A stretch of DNA of 64,000 bases. It comes from Mercenaria mercenaria (taxonomy: Eukaryota; Mollusca; Bivalvia; Venerida; Veneridae). The notes under the pieces were generated by a model. It did no database searches. It saw only the letters and a program-made list of their open reading frames with translations, and had not been told where the DNA came from. The position numbers and the translations under genes were made by a program. Shown here piece by piece: positions 58,946 through 64,000 of the stretch. The stretch lies in the NCBI RefSeq assembly GCF_021730395.1, contig NC_069362.1, positions 84,832,001 to 84,896,000 of the forward strand, in the 5' to 3' direction. Positions within the stretch are counted from its first letter, which is position 1; every line of letters begins with the position of its first letter.

Positions 58946-59174
58946 CTGGAAGACAATTAGATAATGAACACTTTTCAACTTAAGTTACAGATACTTCATG
59001 CAGTGTCAAGAATATAGCGCTGAAATCTGTTATCTTGTACATTCAAACGCAAAAGATTGATTGAAGCGTTTCTTTTTTCTTTTGTAAATTAACAATATTT
59101 ATATCTCCTAAAACAGGACGTTAAACACGAGATACGGAACACATTTAAAGTTACTCGATAAAAGATATATACAC

Positions 59175-59351
59175 CTTTTGGATGTTCTGGTCGTGAAGGT
59201 TTGAAGAACACATTTGTAGCTTTTGGAGTTTCGCACAAGTTATTATCAGGAAGCTTAGCCGTTCCGTCAGCAGTGCCAGTTTCATCATGATAGTGTTTTA
59301 CCAGTTTTCCTAAAGCAAGTCTATTCGGCATACCTGTTTTCACCTTGTCAT
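59175..59351 (-). CDS. Exon of the CARD-domain gene
   Basis: Acceptor ATTTAACAG ends at 59352, donor AAAAG|GTGTAT at 59175/59174 (a weaker GTGTAT donor). It is 177 bp (59 codons), phase 1 to 1. It encodes MPNRLALGKLVKHYHDETGT, and further on CETPKATNVFFKPSRPEHPK. Hydrophilic, probably disordered. Confidence 0.78.
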
Positions 59352-59809
59352 CTGTTAAATATCAATAGCCATGTATGCAATCGTTTGACATATTACCTGA
59401 ACTGTTTCAATAGTCTTCATGAGATACATTTTAACTTTTTGATCTACAGCGAAATAATTCATCATCAATAAAGTGTATGTGTATTTGTTATTTGCAGAGG
59501 AAAGGAATCCTCTTCAGAACCTTTTCCTGAGTAAGAGGTAATCTGCAAATCACCTTGGATTGATCATGAAAGACTAGGAGAAAGATAAATCAATGTACAT
59601 TGCAAAGAGCGTGACATTGTAAAATACAAACAGAAAACTTAAAGTGTTGATATTCTTACCTACTTTCACTGTTGTTAATATTATTAGATAGCAATTTCAA
59701 AACAGATTCGTACAGTTTATAATTTAGCTTAAATTCATCTGATTTATTGACCATGACAACTTGGCCGCAGAGACCAAGGATACAAAATGTCCAATCAAAT
59801 AACATTTAC

Positions 59810-59946
59810 CGGACCCTGAAGTCCCCAAACCAATGCCCTCGTCTTCAAAATTTGTGATTTCTCGAACCTCCGTATTTGAGAAGACACCTTCCGACCCAGA
59901 ATATATACCACTTTCCGAGTCCATTACAGATCCATTGCTCAATTGC
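59810..59946 (-). CDS. Exon of the CARD-domain gene (acidic Ser/Gly segment)
   Basis: Acceptor TTCAATTTCAG ends at 59947, donor GTCCG|GTAAAT at 59810/59809. It is 137 bp, phase 2 in and phase 1 out, matching its neighbours on both sides. It encodes QLSNGSVMDSESGIYSGSEG, then REITNFEDEGIGLGTSGS. Several SDSE/SGSE-type sites could be casein-kinase targets. Confidence 0.78.
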
Positions 59947-60538
59947 CTGAAATTGAAGGGATGATGCAAAGGAAAGAAGCACGTATTTGTTAAAGCTATA
60001 TAGAAGAGAAAGTTACAGGACAGCGTTTCATTTTATTATTTAACAAGTTTTGTGGTCTTGTTAATGCTTTTATTTTCATTTTTCAATGATCTAAGGTTGT
60101 TTGGCAAGCCGTCTATCGTAACTGCTTGTAATGTGTATTAGCAAGTGTGTTTAGTCACATCTTCGATCCGAGTGTAAGTGATTTCAGTTTGTGGATAGAA
60201 TTCAAGCGTTTGATAGGTTACTTCGTATTCGCACCACTCCTTAATAACTTACTTCTCAAACTACTGAACATTCATACATCTTCAGAGTCTAGGTGAATGC
60301 AGTTTGGTTAAAGTAAGGCTTATGCATATCATTTACATTTTACAAATCGTTGCCAGCTTTCTATATAACTGTATATCACAAGATGTATAATATTTTAGTA
60401 ATAAACTTTATAATACAGGGTGATTTTAAAACTAGTAACACTCAGCCTACAAATAAGTTAGGCACATTCTGTTTAGAGTAGATAACTTACATGTAAATGT
60501 GTTTAAAATAAGTGAAATATAAAACAATTGTATCTTAC

Positions 60539-60662
60539 CTTTTATAGCCTATCGTAGAAACGTTTGGCTTTGGATATTGTACAGAAGCTGATGTTTTATT
60601 GCAAAAATCCACATCTTTATGAACTGCTCCTTCAGTACCAGACAGTGTTTGGGGTAAAGTAT
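60539..60662 (-). CDS. Exon of the CARD-domain gene directly after the CARD
   Basis: Acceptor TTTTTATTCAG ends at 60663, donor AAAAG|GTAAGA at 60539/60538. It is 124 bp, phase 1 in, phase 2 out. It encodes TLPQTLSGTEGAVHKDVDFC, then QYPKPNVSTIGYKR. A linker; no domain recognised. Confidence 0.78.
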
Positions 60663-63147
60663 CTGAATAAAAATACATTTAATACTTTCATTAACTTTGT
60701 ATTAATAAGTAAATAAAATGCAACAAAACGTATATGTATTTGAATTATAGAAGCAGACTGCTATAATATTATAGATATTTTCTTTATTACGCAGTGAAAC
60801 AATTATTTAATGGGAAGTAAAATATAAACTAATAAAACTTAAAAATGTAATTTGAATACAGTTGCTTCACACAATATTTGTACATAATTACGAAGTCTAA
60901 ATTAAGATACACATATAAATCTAATTCAAAATACACTGATTAAGAAACTATCAGGGTTTACATAGTTCCTGCTTGTTTTCATCTTTGGTGTAACTGTCTG
61001 ATTTTTACAAAGATGTCTTAAACTAATCAACTGTTTTAATAAAAGACAATAATTCAATGCGATCGATTGAAAACTGCTAGTTATACTTTGACCTTACAAG
61101 CAGTAATACTTGTTTTGGTTTGATGCATTTGGTGTGAATCTTTGTCATTTTGCTATGAAAAACACAAACAAATACTAAAACTGACACTGGTAGATGCTGG
61201 TCACCTTATGCTCAGCTTAGATTAGATTGGTATAGTAATACTTGCAGTCGTACTCTGGCAGATCAAAATTCATTTCAAATTGATAGTGGAATACACACTT
61301 ATTTTCTTGCATTCTTTGCAACAACCTAGGACATTCATATCTATTTGATAAGGAACCTGAAAATCCAGGACATCATAAAAACATCGTTAATGAGCTGCCT
61401 AACATTGGAAAACATATGTAGGTATTTGTTCTATTTACGGTAAAGAGTCCTACACTTCGTCGCTGTGTCAGATAACTACTAATTTATACGTCTGTTTAGT
61501 TTATAAGCTTTTGGAATGATTAAAAATCAGATGTAATGCTATTTATATATGCGTGAAATAATCAAGAATATTGTGCAAAATGATGTTTACCTATTTACGA
61601 CAATGGCGGTTATGTCGGACTATAATTTCACGCGCAGCGAGTGAAATTATTTTACGACTTTCGCCGAGTGTATAATATGTTAACGATTTTGTCAAATATT
61701 CATTTAATGCTGAATCTAAACAGTAGATAAAATATATATGCTCTTTTGGTCGTAACAAAATTTGAGTCATGCACTTAACGCGGCATTAGGTAGGGTTTAA
61801 CAGAGAGCAATAAATAATTTTATTTTCAAATGACAACGAAATGTAAACAATGGTATGTCAACAATTTGAATATTTATATATATTTGTTATTGTTGACATA
61901 TCAAAAACGGCTTTAAGACTAATTGACAACGACGTTCTTCATATTAATAATATGTATACGAAGATGCTTTGGAAGCACATAATGGAACCAAGCAAAACAA
62001 TAGCAGACCCGGTTTGATGGAGTCTGTTCATGAGAAGTAATGGAAAGAGTACCAAAAATAAATAGTAAGTTTGAAGGCTTTCGCATTTTTATTTAAAAAC
62101 AGGACTGTGGAGTAAGTAAGACGCTGACGGTGACGTCTTTGCAAAAGATAAAGAGGATATTTGTTTGTTTCTATGTAAGATTGAAACATATTTCTCCGAG
62201 TGAACACCATATGCAATATTGAGAAAATATAAATCATGTTGTTCACGTGTGAAATATATTTTAAGATTTTCAATCGTTTTGACAAAATTATTCCCATTCT
62301 ACCTACGCAAAGTTACATGCATTGCGTCATGACGTCATAATGTCGCGGCGTCAATATATCTATGTTGTAAAATTGTCAATTAGTTCTTTGAAGTTTCCAG
62401 TTCTTGCGAAAGAGCATATATCTTTATATTCTTATAGGTATTTACAGACATCTTACCTGTACCTTAATGAAGTACATTTTGCAAAGAGTTTCTGATTATT
62501 TATAATTCATATTATTTCGCATTTGAGTGCAGTTCCGTACTAGTGAAAAACAAAATTGACATTTTCACTGATTTGAAACAATGAAAATGGCAAGTTTGTT
62601 TCACATATCGATTCCAGTATTTCGCAGAAAAGCCTAAAGAAAGGACTAATCGGTTTGGTTAAGGTATTAATGTTGATACGAATGATTAAATTTCCATACG
62701 ATGCAATTGTATAAAACTTGAAAGATTGCCTGTGTCAAAATTAGCATTACAATAAATATAGGGGCTTCCGCGGCCGAGTGGTTAAGGGCAATGACCGCAA
62801 AACACTTGCCCCTCACCGATATGGGTTGAAACCTCGCTCCTGACGTTGAATTCTTTATGAAAGGAATCCATCCAGCTGGCCCACGGAAGGTCAGTGTTTC
62901 TACCCAGGTGCACGCCCGTGATGAAATAATGCACGGAGGGGCACCTGGGGTCTTCCTCTACCGTCATCCTGTAAAGTCGTCATATGACCTATAACTGTGT
63001 CGGTCTGACGTTAAACCCAACAGAAACAAAACAAAAAATGAATTCTTTAAAGCATTTAATGAATTAATTGTTGCTGTATCTCTTTTGTCTAGTGTGCTCA
63101 TCCACTAAATAGTTAACTATTTGATTCAATTAATAAATTTCAAGTAC
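60663..63147 (-). other. Intron of the CARD-domain gene
   Basis: About 2.5 kb. Apart from the plus-strand SINE at 62762-63036 it holds no recognised feature. No further exon with matching phase is apparent, and the flanking exons already join in frame. Confidence 0.6.
62762..63036 (+). mobile_element. Full-length tRNA-derived SINE, intronic, antisense to the CARD gene
   Basis: The head GGGCTTCCGCGGCCGAGTGG, then TTAAGG, is a Ser/Leu-type A box. GGGTTGAAACC near 62823 is a mutated B box. The body includes GAATCCATCCAGCTGGCCCA, GGAAGGTCAGTGTTTCTACC, GATGAAATAATGCACGGAGG and GTCGTCATATGACCTATAAC, and ends GGTCTGACGTTAAACCCAAC with a CAAAA-type tail. It is the best copy of the family seen in the window; others lie at 11023, 31681 and 35139. 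Confidence 0.88.
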
Positions 63148-63393
63148 CAGCTTTAATCTCTTCGACTACATGTTCATAACCGCTCCGCCTCAAAGCCATG
63201 ATAACTAGACCCACAGTATCCACAGAAAGCCTGTTCATCATGCACTGTGCTCTTGTTCTTCGACTTGATACTCTTTCAAAATCAGAAAAGTGTAGTTTCT
63301 GGATCGTCAGGTCATTCATCCAAGTTTTCAAATGAAGTGGGTCGATTTCGTCCACGATGCGGTCGTTCAGTAGTATGTTAAAAGCAAGCAGAT
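63148..63393 (-). CDS. CARD-domain exon (gene continues beyond the right edge)
   Basis: Acceptor TTTCTGCTAG ends at 63394, donor AAAGCTG|GTACTT at 63148/63147. It is 246 bp (82 codons), phase 1 to 1. The sequence LLAFNILLNDRIVDEIDPLH ... HFSDFERVSSRRTRAQCMMN, then VGLVIMALRRSGYEHVVEEI, follows the six-helix CARD pattern. Features are the R-I-x5-L opening, a D-x-E/R turn before the RRTRA helix, and ALRRSGYEHVVEEI as the last helix. CARDs make homotypic contacts in apoptosis and innate immune signalling. The N-terminal part of the protein, and perhaps helix 1, lie in earlier exons outside the window. A death-domain-fold relative cannot be excluded without a profile search. Confidence 0.68.
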
Positions 63394-64000
63394 CTAGCAG
63401 AAACAAATATATAGTAACGTTTAATTAGTATAACTTTTCAAATATGTCCATAGCCATAAGTTAATTACAGGTTTGCATGCATAAATTGCACAACGGTACT
63501 TAGTTGAATTTTACATCGCATCTTTGCCATTGAACTTTTGACTCTTGTAGAACGCAAAAGAAAGGGCGAGGTACTTAATGTTAAATTGCTATAAATTTAT
63601 GCATTTCATAATATAGTTTTACAAAGAAAGGAAATAATGTAAATATAAGAAATGAACTATTTTTCGTCATGCAAGAACGAAGAACAGGATGCAATGTAAT
63701 AATCGCTAGCGCGCGATTAGGATTGCCGATCTATTTTGTTCTTCGCATGAACACGAAAAAATCATTCATTCTATGATTAAACTTTTGTTTCTCATGTTTT
63801 CAAAGCAAATAGATAAATCAAGTAACGGTGTATAACGAAATATTTCTTATGCAACAAAATCAGTTTCGTTTATTTAATCACTTTTGCATTTTGTTAAAAC
63901 ATTTTTTTCTGAATAGAGAAATATGCCTTAACTAAAACCGTTAAGGCAATTGGGTTTTTGACATCAGGTTCATTAACACTCCAAATTTGTGAATATCTGG
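63394..64000. other. Intronic sequence at the right edge
   Basis: No in-phase minus-strand exon found between the CARD exon and the end of the window. Confidence 0.45.

Noticed and set aside
62028-62297. 89-codon minus-strand frame as an extra exon of the CARD gene
   Set aside because: The flanking exons (63148-63393 and 60539-60662) already join in phase. The frame has no domain and no matching splice sites.

Overview
This is eukaryotic, AT-rich, intron-bearing DNA from an animal, most likely a bivalve mollusc and possibly a venerid clam such as Mercenaria. That is inferred from repeats I recognise as typical of bivalves: tRNA-derived SINEs ending in GACGTTAAACCC, a foldback element built on 'gaccagcatggatccagacc', and an element whose ends share GCTCGACTATTC. 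It also rests on a DZIP3-type HEPN gene, a family expanded in bivalves. There are no operons, no CRISPR array, and nothing I recognise as a retrovirus-like or Polinton-like element.

Four host genes can be supported. (1) Plus strand, 9227-10881: a DZIP3-type HEPN domain fused to an NHL-like beta-propeller. A 101-bp intron appears to follow directly after the start codon. (2) Minus strand, 32133 down to 26701, continuing beyond: a single-pass membrane protein with a long charged cytoplasmic tail. Five exons join in phase, and I do not recognise the family. (3) Plus strand, 52269-53270: a secreted DNase I family nuclease with every catalytic residue present and a hydrophobic C-terminal tail. (4) Minus strand, 63393 down to 57839: the 3' part of a CARD-containing gene. 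Six exons join in phase, and there is a competing alternative last exon that encodes a hydrophobic segment. Genes 1, 3 and 4 belong to families often linked to innate immunity or nucleic-acid clearance; whether they work together is unknown.

Layout: 1-9200 is non-genic, with a 5'-truncated LINE inside a palindrome-rich patch (1234-2628), a 48-bp satellite (3719-4141) and bivalve repeats. 9227-10881 is the HEPN gene. 11-26 kb is repeat-rich: a GTACCTGCAGGTAC-type array, a GC-rich island, a decayed CR1/Jockey-like LINE (17822-18985), a foldback MITE and a minisatellite followed by a 0.5-kb element. 26.7-32.1 kb is the membrane-protein gene. 32.6-47 kb holds two more foldback MITEs, several tRNA-derived SINEs, and two terminal-inverted-repeat elements that each enclose a tRNA-like module; one of these has an 8-bp target duplication. 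47-52 kb is sparse, with a long hairpin 0.7 kb upstream of the nuclease. 54-57 kb is again repeats, followed by the CARD gene to the right edge.

Exon limits were placed by eye from GT/AG signals and phase agreement. No database search or alignment was run.
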